Source: Thermococcus sp. | GTDB taxonomy: Archaea; Methanobacteriota_B; Thermococci; Thermococcales; Thermococcaceae | DNA: 9,123 nucleotides | Direction of reading: 5' to 3' | NCBI GenBank assembly: GCA_021160985.1 | Contig: JAGHBN010000130.1 | Span: 1 to 9,123, forward strand | Shown here: positions 1 to 5,690 of the stretch, in pieces | How positions within the stretch are numbered: the stretch's first letter is position 1 | Layout of the letters: every line of letters starts with the position of its first letter | Made by a program: the position numbers and the translations under genes | Notes under the pieces: generated by a model | What the model saw: the letters and a program-made list of their open reading frames with translations, nothing else | Databases searched by the model: none | Told to the model about the DNA's origin: nothing

Positions 1-147
1 GAGGTCTTCAACCTGCCGATTCCGGAGGACAAGAAAGTCGCTTTGGCGGACAAGATAGGCGAGTACAACTTCCGTCTGGTTGAAGGCGCCAACGAGATGA
101 TACAGCTTGAGGCCCTGCTCGCTCAGTTCACTATAATGGGCAAGTGA
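1..147 (+). CDS. rfcS: Replication factor C small subunit, C-terminal end (partial)
   Basis: The last 48 codons of the clamp-loader small subunit are present; the start lies before the window. The reading frame ends in a segment containing EYNFRLVEGANEMIQLEALL, which I recognise as the conserved end of Pyrococcus/Thermococcus RFC small subunits. In the complex, small subunits and one large subunit load the PCNA sliding clamp on primed DNA using ATP. The stop codon TGA (145-147) shares bases with the possible start codons of the large-subunit gene, so the two are almost certainly one transcript and translationally coupled. The ATPase motifs and any intein, which some Thermococcales carry in this gene, lie outside the window and cannot be judged. 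Confidence 0.93.
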   Translation, partial: EVFNLPIPEDKKVALADKIGEYNFRLVEGANEMIQLEALLAQFTIMGK

Positions 148-152
148 TGGCC

Positions 153-1634
153 ATGACCGAAGTGCCCTGGGTCGAGAAGTACCGTCCGAGGAAGCTCAGC
201 GAGATAGTTAACCAGGATAAGGCGCTGGAACAGGTTAAGGCGTGGATAGAGGCGTGGCTTCACGGCAACCCTCCAAAAAAGAAGGCGCTGATCCTTGCCG
301 GCCCGCCCGGTACAGGTAAAACAACCACCGTCTACGCCCTGGCGAACGAGTACGGCTTCGAGGTAATAGAGCTCAACGCGAGCGACGAGAGGACCTACGA
401 GAAGGTGGAGCGCTACGTTCAGGCGGCATACACCATGGACATCCTCGGAAAGAAGAGGAAGCTCATCTTCCTGGACGAGGCAGACAACATCGAGCCGAGC
501 GGTGCGCGTGAGATAGCGAAGCTCATAGACAGGGCTAGGAACCCGATAATAATGAGCGCCAACCACTACTGGGAGGTTCCAAGGGAGATAAGGGCCAAGG
601 CCCAGATAGTTGAGTACAAGAGATTGACCCAGAGGGACATAATGCGGGCCCTGATAAGGATCCTCAAGGCTGAGGGCGTCACAGTGCCGAAGGAAATCCT
701 CCAGGAGATAGCCAAGCACTCGAACGGCGATTTGAGAGCGGCGGTAAACGACCTCCAGACGGTCGTCACGGGCGGGATCGAAGACGCCAAGTACATCCTG
801 GCCTACCGCGACGTCGAGAAGAGCGTCTTCCAGGCCCTTGCACAGGTCTTCGCAACGGACAACGCGAAGAAGGCGAAATTGGCTACACTCGGCGTTGACA
901 TGTTCCCGAACGAACTCCTCCTCTGGATTGACGAGAACGTTCCCTACGTCTATTACAAGCCCGAGGACATAGCGAGGGCATACGAGGCGATCAGCAGGGC
1001 CGACATCTACCTCGCCAGGGCCCAGAGGACCGGCAACTACTCGCTCTGGAAGTACGCCACCGACATGATGACCGCTGGAGTTGCAGTTGCGGGCGTCAAG
1101 AAGAAGGGCTTCGTGAGGATTTACCCGCCGAAGACGATCAAGCTCCTCACCGAGAGCAAGACAGAGAGAACGCTCAGGGACTCGATAGTCAAGAAGGTCA
1201 TGAAGGAGATGCACATGGCCAGGCTCGAGGCCCTCGAAACTCTCCACTACCTCCGGGTAATCTTCGAGAGCAACCCTGATTTGGCGGCCCACTTCACGGT
1301 CTTCCTCGACCTCGACCTCAAGGAGGTTGAGTTTTTAGCGGGCGACTCTGAGAAGGCCAAGAGCATATGGGGCAAGAGCATGAACATCGAGAAGAAGATG
1401 AAGGAGCGCGGAGAGCTCGAGGAGCGCGTCAGGATTGAGGCGGAAAAGGTCCCCGAGAAGGGTCAGGAGGAGAGGGAAGAGGAGGAAAAGCCCGGGGAAG
1501 TGGAAGAGGAACCTAGCGAGGAGGAGCTTGAGGAGGCCGAGAGGGAGATAGAGTCAGTCGGCAAGCCGAAGAAGGGGAAGGACGAGAAGAAGGGCAAGCA
1601 GGCGTCTCTACTCGAGTTCCTCGGGAAGAAGTGA
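153..1634 (+). CDS. rfcL: Replication factor C large subunit (clamp loader)
   Basis: 494-residue clamp-loader large subunit, which opens and loads PCNA at primer ends together with the small subunits. It begins MTEVPWVEKYRP, typical of the family. Walker A (GPPGTGKT) is at residues 51-58 and Walker B (FLDEAD) at 107-112; a GDLR sensor-2 motif follows near residue 194. A lysine- and glutamate-rich linker from about residue 415 leads to a C-terminal PCNA-interacting peptide, QASLLEFL, at about 484-491. Length is close to the roughly 480 residues of Pyrococcus RFC-L. In-frame GTG (144) and ATG (147) codons also exist, but ATG at 153 matches the family N-terminus and has GTGAT four bases upstream. 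It directly follows rfcS, with which it forms an operon. No intein interrupts the Walker A region. Confidence 0.97.
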   Translation: MTEVPWVEKYRPRKLSEIVNQDKALEQVKAWIEAWLHGNPPKKKALILAGPPGTGKTTTVYALANEYGFEVIELNASDERTYEKVERYVQAAYTMDILGKKRKLIFLDEADNIEPSGAREIAKLIDRARNPIIMSANHYWEVPREIRAKAQIVEYKRLTQRDIMRALIRILKAEGVTVPKEILQEIAKHSNGDLRAAVNDLQTVVTGGIEDAKYILAYRDVEKSVFQALAQVFATDNAKKAKLATLGVDMFPNELLLWIDENVPYVYYKPEDIARAYEAISRADIYLARAQRTGNYSLWKYATDMMTAGVAVAGVKKKGFVRIYPPKTIKLLTESKTERTLRDSIVKKVMKEMHMARLEALETLHYLRVIFESNPDLAAHFTVFLDLDLKEVEFLAGDSEKAKSIWGKSMNIEKKMKERGELEERVRIEAEKVPEKGQEEREEEEKPGEVEEEPSEEELEEAEREIESVGKPKKGKDEKKGKQASLLEFLGKK

Positions 1635-1667
1635 GTTTTAGTTTTTTGTGAATTTTGTATTCTTTGT
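1635..1667 (+). terminator. T-rich terminator after rfcSL
   Basis: Immediately after the rfcL stop the plus strand carries TTTT (1636-1639), TTTTTT (1642-1647) and TTTT (1653-1656). Archaeal RNA polymerase terminates at such oligo-T tracts without needing a hairpin, and none is visible here. The tract separates the rfc operon from the promoter of the next gene. Confidence 0.65.
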
Positions 1668-1698
1668 AGTATAGTTTCTTAGGATTTTTGTATTCCAT

Positions 1699-1710
1699 AA
1701 AATATAAAAG
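1699..1710 (+). promoter_or_regulatory. TATA promoter of the AAA ATPase gene
   Basis: AAAATATAAAAG is the best TATA-like match in the 108-base gap before the ATPase start. Initiation about 25 bases downstream of its centre would fall near 1730, just before a GGGTG ribosome-binding sequence (1732-1736). The position therefore fits a short-leader transcript and independent transcription from rfcL. Confidence 0.6.
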
Positions 1711-1742
1711 TTCCAAAGTTTAATATCCTCTGGGTGCCATAC

Positions 1743-3062
1743 ATGCTCAGCCGGGAGGAGATAATTGAGATTTTAGCGCCCTACAACCTCTGGGGCGGGA
1801 GGAAGTGGGATGCAATACCCAGGGAAGGGTACCTCTTGGAAATCGAGAGGAAGCTATCCTCCGGGGCGGTTGCTCTTATTGGAACACGGAGGGCTGGAAA
1901 AACAACGCTTGCCGGGCTCTTTCTGAGAAGGGCCGTTAAAAACGGCCATCCTCCCGAGGGAACGCTCTACGTGAATCTCGAAGACCCGCGCTTTTCCCCG
2001 TATCTCTCACCGGAGTTCCTTGAGGATGTGTTTTCGGCCTACAGGACATACGTCTACGACGGTGAGAATCCTCTCGTTGTTCTCGACGAGGTTCAGAACG
2101 TTCCGGGCTGGGAAAAGTGGGTCAGGAAGGTTCTCGACCTCGGCGAGGCGAGGGTTATGGTTACGGACTCGACTTCCTCACTCCTTCGCTCCGAGCTCTC
2201 AACGCTCCTGACAGGCAGGGTTCTTCCGGTGGAGGTTTATCCACTGAGCTTCCCCGAGTTCCTGACTTTCAAGGGCATTTCCAGAGATATGAAAGCCCTC
2301 TTGGGAAAGAAGAGAAGGGTTGAGGCTCTCACGAGGGAGTACCTTGAGTTCGGTGGTTTTCCCCAGGTCGTCCTCACGGAGGACGAGGTCCTCAAGCTTG
2401 AGCTCCTGAGGGAGCTTTTTGACGGTATAGTCCTGAGGGACATCGCCTACAGACACGGCTTCCGCGATGCAAGGGCCGTTGAAATCGTTGCCGAGCTGGC
2501 ACTGAGCAGGTTTTCCTCGCTGGTGAGTGCCTCGCGGCTTAGGAACGAGCTGGCCGGAATACTGGGGAGGAAAGTTTCGCCAAACTTCGTGGATAACGTT
2601 CTTGACGCTATGGATGAGGCTTACCTGAGCTTTCGCGTTCCAGTTCTCTCGCCGAAGGTCAAGGATGCAATGCGCTACCCGAAAAAGATGTACGCGATTG
2701 ACACTGGGATAGCGAACGTCGTGGGGATACGCTTTACAGAGAACATTGGAAGGCTCGCCGAAAACGCCGTCGCGAGGCACCTCCGCCAGCGCTTTCGCGA
2801 GGTCTATTATTATCGCGGAAAAGGGGAGGTTGATTTCATCGTTAAGGGGGGGCTTAAGGTAACACGTGCCATTCAGGTAACATGGAACATCGATGAGAGC
2901 TGGGAGAGGGAAGTTGAGGGCCTTCTGGAGGCTATGGACGTCTTTGGCCTGAAGGAGGGCACAATAGTTACGGGCTGGTGTTCCTGCGAGGAGAGGTTTG
3001 GGGAGAAAACGGTGAAGTGCGTCCCGCTGTGGAGGTTTTTGGTTGGGTTATGGAGTTTGTAG
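1743..3062 (+). CDS. AAA ATPase with C-terminal DUF4143 (nuclease-like) domain
   Basis: 439-residue protein of the AAA_14/DUF4143 family common in archaeal accessory regions; the function of most members is unknown. Walker A GTRRAGKTT is at residues 47-55, Walker B LVVLDE at 111-116, and a conserved LTGR arginine at 156-159. A helical, winged-helix-like segment spans about 248-295. The C-terminal domain carries AEN (339-341), GEVDFIV (361-367) and AIQV (376-379), resembling the E...D...QxV pattern of PD-(D/E)XK nuclease folds, with Q where an active enzyme would usually have E. In the sensor-1 region VTDSTSSLL (140-148), D142 stands where relatives usually have glycine. ATG 1743 is preferred over GTG 1734 because GTG lies inside the GGGTG ribosome-binding sequence. 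The gene converges on hepT with only 17 bases between them. Activity and target are unknown. Confidence 0.88.
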   Translation: MLSREEIIEILAPYNLWGGRKWDAIPREGYLLEIERKLSSGAVALIGTRRAGKTTLAGLFLRRAVKNGHPPEGTLYVNLEDPRFSPYLSPEFLEDVFSAYRTYVYDGENPLVVLDEVQNVPGWEKWVRKVLDLGEARVMVTDSTSSLLRSELSTLLTGRVLPVEVYPLSFPEFLTFKGISRDMKALLGKKRRVEALTREYLEFGGFPQVVLTEDEVLKLELLRELFDGIVLRDIAYRHGFRDARAVEIVAELALSRFSSLVSASRLRNELAGILGRKVSPNFVDNVLDAMDEAYLSFRVPVLSPKVKDAMRYPKKMYAIDTGIANVVGIRFTENIGRLAENAVARHLRQRFREVYYYRGKGEVDFIVKGGLKVTRAIQVTWNIDESWEREVEGLLEAMDVFGLKEGTIVTGWCSCEERFGEKTVKCVPLWRFLVGLWSL

Positions 3063-3079
3063 ACTTTCAGCTAGCCTTT

Positions 3080-3392
3080 CTATCTTCTCTTAAGTTCAGG
3101 GAGCTTGTTTTGGATAAGGTCCCAGATTAGTTCGACGTCAATCCCGAAGTAGTGGTGGATTAGTATGTTTCTCAGTCCGATTATCTTGCGCCACTCTATC
3201 TCAGGGTGTTTCTCTCGGATTTCGGAAGGGGATTGCCCTGCACGCTTCTCCGATTATCTCGAGGTTTCTCACGACGGCATCTACGACCATTTTGTTTGTC
3301 CTGAACTCTTCCAGCGCCATTCCCTCGGTGTACTCCTCGATTTTCTCTATGGCTTCTAAGATGTCCTCGATGTAGAGTCTATAGTCCCTCAA
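3080..3392 (-). pseudogene. hepT: HEPN toxin HepT, disrupted by a single-base frameshift
   Basis: HepT toxins are HEPN-fold RNases paired with a minimal nucleotidyltransferase antitoxin. The first frame starts at TTG 3392 and encodes about 63 residues, with typical HepT text (VVDAVVRNLEIIGEA) before a premature TGA at 3201-3203. Removing one base from the CCCC run (GGGG at 3228-3231 on the plus strand) joins it to a second frame ending at TAG 3080-3082, giving a 103-residue product. The second part contains EIREKHPEIEWRKIIG and the catalytic RX4HXY motif RNILIHHY, with R74, H79 and Y81 in the repaired numbering (codons at 3149-3172). TTG is the first usable start because an in-frame TGA lies only two codons upstream. 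The gene overlaps mntA by 14 bases. It could be a true mutation, a slippery run or a sequencing error; the homology call itself is firm. Confidence 0.9.
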
Positions 3393-3660
3393 CGCTCACC
3401 GCCTCGCGCCATACGTACTTCCGGACCCTCGGCTTGGGGGCCTCGACTGTTATCAAATCAACCTCTACCCCGAGCAGGTCTTCGAGGAAGAACTTGAGCT
3501 CCATGTAGTTATCGAAGGTCTTCTTGCCTTCCTCAAACTCCACAAGGACGTCGAGGTCGCTGTCCTCTCTCGCATCGCCCCTCACGTAAGAACCGAAGAG
3601 CCAGAGCCGTTTAACACCTAACTGCCTCAGCTCGTTAGAGTGGCTCTGCAGGCAACTCAT
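3379..3660 (-). CDS. mntA: Minimal nucleotidyltransferase antitoxin MntA
   Basis: 93-residue MNT-family protein. In characterised pairs it neutralises HepT by adding AMP units to the toxin's active-site tyrosine. The full signature GSX10DXD is present: G23-S24, D35 and D37, with a third carboxylate D68 in VEVDLIT. These are the metal- and nucleotide-binding residues, so the enzyme looks intact. The N-terminal stretch (SHSNELRQLGVKRLWLFGSY) and the length are normal for the family. ATG 3660 has no clear Shine-Dalgarno sequence, but a TATA element 30-40 bases upstream suggests a short-leader message. It lies upstream of hepT in the same transcript, the stop overlapping the toxin's start. Because hepT is frameshifted, this antitoxin may have no active partner here. 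Confidence 0.92.
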   Translation of the reverse strand: MSCLQSHSNELRQLGVKRLWLFGSYVRGDAREDSDLDVLVEFEEGKKTFDNYMELKFFLEDLLGVEVDLITVEAPKPRVRKYVWREAVSVEGL

Positions 3661-3690
3661 GATGCGTTTAAGTTTTTTCGTTCTCCATCA

Positions 3691-3700
3691 CTTTAAATAA
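3691..3700 (-). promoter_or_regulatory. TATA promoter of mntA-hepT
   Basis: On the minus strand this reads TTATTTAAAG, a good archaeal TATA element in the 63-base gap between the taw22 stop and the mntA start. Initiation about 25 bases downstream would fall near 3670, leaving a leader of about 10 bases before ATG 3660. This agrees with the absence of a ribosome-binding sequence. Confidence 0.55.
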
Positions 3701-3723
3701 CTCAGGCAGAAGTTAATAAGCCT

Positions 3724-4734
3724 TTACCCCAGCTCCACATCCGCGCAGACCTTGAAAACGTGCGGCTTAAAGTCGCTCACCTTCTTCACCCTTACCGAGC
3801 ACTCCCTTCCGAGCTTTTGGCACTCCTCGATTATCCTCCGCCTGAATGCTTCAATCTCGTTCTCGTGAACGAAGTCGTAGTAGTGTAACCAGCGCTCGGC
3901 CTTTGAGAGCGTCAAAGTCAACGCGTCAACGCCCCTTGGCGTCGGGCTTATAACCCTGTCGTAGCTCGGAAGCTCCGGCAGGACTTTGAAGGCATCGCCA
4001 TGAATGAACTCTATCTCACCCTTCAGCCTTTTCCTGTTGCGCTCTATGTTCTCAAGGCCGAGCTCGTAGGCCTCCCTGTTCAGCTCGACGGCCGTTATCT
4101 TTACCTTCCTGTAGCGCGCTATGACAAGGGCGTAGGGCAGGACGCCCGCAAAGGGAATCAGAATCCTCTCACCGTCGCGGACGAGCTGGGTCAATCTGTA
4201 CCGCTCGCCCTTCATCCTCGGGTTGAAGAATGCTTTGCTTAAATCAACCTTAATCTCAACGCCGTTCTCCCTGTGGACAGTTTCGAGCCTTTTCTCGCCC
4301 CATATTATCGAGTAGTCCCTTATCCTGAAGGCCCCCTCGTGGAAGCCCTTCTTTGCGACGACCTTCAAAAACGGGTGCACCTTTCTCAGGCCCCAGACGA
4401 TGTCGTCAACGCGGTGCTCCAGCTCGGGCGGAATTTGAATAACGGCGATGTCGCCTATAACGTCGTAGCGCCTGAGGTGCTTCAGCTCCTCCTCGCTCAG
4501 CCTCTCCGCCAAAACGCTCTCGAGGTTCTTGTAAATCTGCCTCTCCGGCCTGAGGGGAAGCTCAACGGGTAGGACCTCGTAGCCGAGGGAATAAACCCTC
4601 TCGTCATCAACCACGGGAAGCAGGACGAACTCATCCTCCCTCTTCGGCCTCCTCCTCCCGTCGTACAGGTTAAGCTTTTTCAGCTTCCTCTTCACTGGCT
4701 CCGCTTTCTCCCTCGGCACCCTTACTGCCGGCAT
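3724..4734 (-). CDS. taw22: tRNA-Phe G37 N1- / imG-14 C7-methyltransferase Taw22 (aTrm5a)
   Basis: 336-residue Trm5-family SAM-dependent methyltransferase. The aTrm5a/Taw22 subgroup makes m1G37 in tRNA-Phe and, in Pyrococcus abyssi, also methylates imG-14 at C7 to give imG2 in wyosine synthesis. Residues known to matter in the P. abyssi enzyme (F165, E173, R174, E213, P260, P262) all recur here shifted by four: F169, E177, R178, E217, P264 and P266. An FRIR arginine motif sits at 136-139. The SPTPRG loop (263-268) replaces the asparagine-containing NLP-type motif of single-function Trm5b, which supports the bifunctional subgroup. SAM motif I reads IPFAGVLPYA (193-202). ATG 4734 has GGGAGG five bases upstream (4740-4745). 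The upstream DUF835 gene overlaps its first 65 bases, so they are probably cotranscribed. The subgroup call rests on remembered residue numbers. Confidence 0.92.
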   Translation of the reverse strand: MPAVRVPREKAEPVKRKLKKLNLYDGRRRPKREDEFVLLPVVDDERVYSLGYEVLPVELPLRPERQIYKNLESVLAERLSEEELKHLRRYDVIGDIAVIQIPPELEHRVDDIVWGLRKVHPFLKVVAKKGFHEGAFRIRDYSIIWGEKRLETVHRENGVEIKVDLSKAFFNPRMKGERYRLTQLVRDGERILIPFAGVLPYALVIARYRKVKITAVELNREAYELGLENIERNRKRLKGEIEFIHGDAFKVLPELPSYDRVISPTPRGVDALTLTLSKAERWLHYYDFVHENEIEAFRRRIIEECQKLGRECSVRVKKVSDFKPHVFKVCADVELG

Positions 4735-5566
4735 GGTTTCCTCCCTCGGTCAGTGCCACGACCATTTTCTGGGAAACTTCCCTGATGAGTTCCTCTTCCC
4801 TCTTCTCTTTAAACTCTTTTAGGAGTATGCTTTCCTGGGCCTTGTCCAGAATACCGGGGGGAAGGTACAGGATGAGCACTGAGTTGTTGGAAATCACGTG
4901 GTCCTTTATCAAAAAAAGGAACTTTGCAACCGTGGAAAAGTCATTGTAAATTGTTAAATATTCGATTCCTTCAAAATAAACAACGGCCTTTTTCCCTCTT
5001 TCCTTTAAAAACCTGAGAATGGTGCCTTGAAGCACGTGGAGCTTTGTGGGGCCAATTGCGTTTTCTCCCTCCACCCCGCTCAGCCATATAAATCCATCGG
5101 GCTCCATCTGGTGTTCTTTCACCCACAGCTCCTTCTTTGTCCTGCTCACGACGAGAAGCCCACTGGAGAACCTCGAGAGGTATGCCAGCCCTTTGGGACT
5201 TGCCGGCTTTCTGAAGGCGTATGCCCCGGATATCGGCAATATTGGCACCTTTTCGCGGGACTGGCTTGGCTTTGCCTGCCGGGATTGCAGGGTCTTTAGG
5301 TGAAACCCAACCGACACTACCAAAATCATGTAGGAAGCAACATAAAAAATAGCCATGATAAACCATATCCGGGCTTCGATCAGAGAATCAATTGTAGTCG
5401 CGAGCGCCCCCATGGTGAAGAGGAAAGCAGAGACTAGGAATCTCCGGGCCAGGCTCTTCCTGGGTTCTTCAAGGCCTTTGTAATAATTGAATGCCATCCA
5501 AATAAGGTGTAACCCAACTATTGTAAGAACGGCTCCCGCCAGAGCTCCAGGTATGTTCTGGTACAT
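4670..5566 (-). CDS. DUF835 membrane protein A (three TM helices + DUF835)
   Basis: 298-residue membrane protein of unknown function. Three hydrophobic segments lie at about residues 7-29, 43-63 and 67-90, followed by a linker and a cytoplasmic DUF835 domain (about 130-252). Family hallmarks are GLLVVSR (136-142), WLSGVEGEN (161-169) and the Walker B-like VVYFEGIEYL (195-204). No Walker A loop is visible. The C-terminus is low-complexity, rich in G, S, A and E. ATG 5566 is chosen because GGTGG lies four bases upstream (5571-5575); an in-frame TTG at 5614 would add 16 poorly typical residues. The last 65 bases overlap taw22. Composition is odd: rows 4861-4980 hold 42 G+C in 120 bases, whereas row 4441-4500 in taw22 holds 36 in 60. 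It is a diverged paralogue of the next upstream gene. Any signalling role is speculation. Confidence 0.88.
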   Translation of the reverse strand: MYQNIPGALAGAVLTIVGLHLIWMAFNYYKGLEEPRKSLARRFLVSAFLFTMGALATTIDSLIEARIWFIMAIFYVASYMILVVSVGFHLKTLQSRQAKPSQSREKVPILPISGAYAFRKPASPKGLAYLSRFSSGLLVVSRTKKELWVKEHQMEPDGFIWLSGVEGENAIGPTKLHVLQGTILRFLKERGKKAVVYFEGIEYLTIYNDFSTVAKFLFLIKDHVISNNSVLILYLPPGILDKAQESILLKEFKEKREEELIREVSQKMVVALTEGGNHAGSKGAEGESGASEEEAEKA

Positions 5567-5617
5567 TATTCCACCACACTGCAATATATCCAAACCAAGT
5601 TGGGTTTTCTCCAAGAT

Positions 5618-5627
5618 GACTTAAATG
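5618..5627 (-). promoter_or_regulatory. Possible TATA element of DUF835-A
   Basis: The minus strand reads CATTTAAGTC here, preceded by a purine-rich GATAGAAAGA. Initiation would fall near 5597, giving a leader of about 30 bases that includes the GGTGG ribosome-binding site. The match is modest; the gene could instead be read from the DUF835-B promoter. Confidence 0.4.
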
Positions 5628-5657
5628 TCTTTCTATCGTTTTCAGCTGATTTGCATG

Positions 5658-5673
5658 GGAGTGCCGGCACTCC
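5658..5673. repeat. Perfect 16-bp palindrome between the DUF835 genes
   Basis: GGAGTGCCGGCACTCC is a perfect inverted repeat without a spacer. It stops at 16 bp because the next flanking pair (5657/5674) does not match. It lies in the 124-base gap between DUF835-B's stop and DUF835-A's start, with its centre about 43 bp upstream of the possible DUF835-A TATA element. That position would suit an activator or dimeric regulator site. It has no loop and no following T-run, so it does not look like a terminator. Confidence 0.6.
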
Positions 5674-5690
5674 ATTACTGCTCTCCGGAT

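Noticed and set aside
123..1292. 389-codon open frame on the minus strand opposite rfcS/rfcL
   Set aside because: It lies antisense to two clearly recognised clamp-loader genes, shows no known motif, and is explained by their GC-rich codon use leaving the opposite frame open.
153..1634. Intein in the RFC large-subunit gene
   Set aside because: The Walker A and Walker B regions are continuous and the protein has normal length, so no intein is present.
2199..2780. 193-codon minus-strand frame inside the AAA ATPase gene
   Set aside because: The plus-strand frame there carries continuous AAA_14/DUF4143 sequence; the antisense product has no recognisable domain or promoter.
3165..3359. Plus-strand frame of 64 codons opposite hepT
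   Set aside because: It is antisense to HepT text that is readable in two frames; its own product shows no family features.
3665..3688. Seven-codon frame (ATG to TAA) in the leader of mntA
   Set aside because: It is out of frame with mntA and most of it lies upstream of the predicted transcript start, so it is unlikely to be a leader peptide.
4000..4572. Two plus-strand frames (80 and 99 codons) opposite taw22
   Set aside because: Both are shadows of the taw22 coding frame and have no ribosome binding site or domain signal.
5658..5673. Palindrome read as a rho-independent-like terminator for DUF835-B
   Set aside because: It has no loop and no following T-run on the minus strand; archaeal termination relies on T-tracts.
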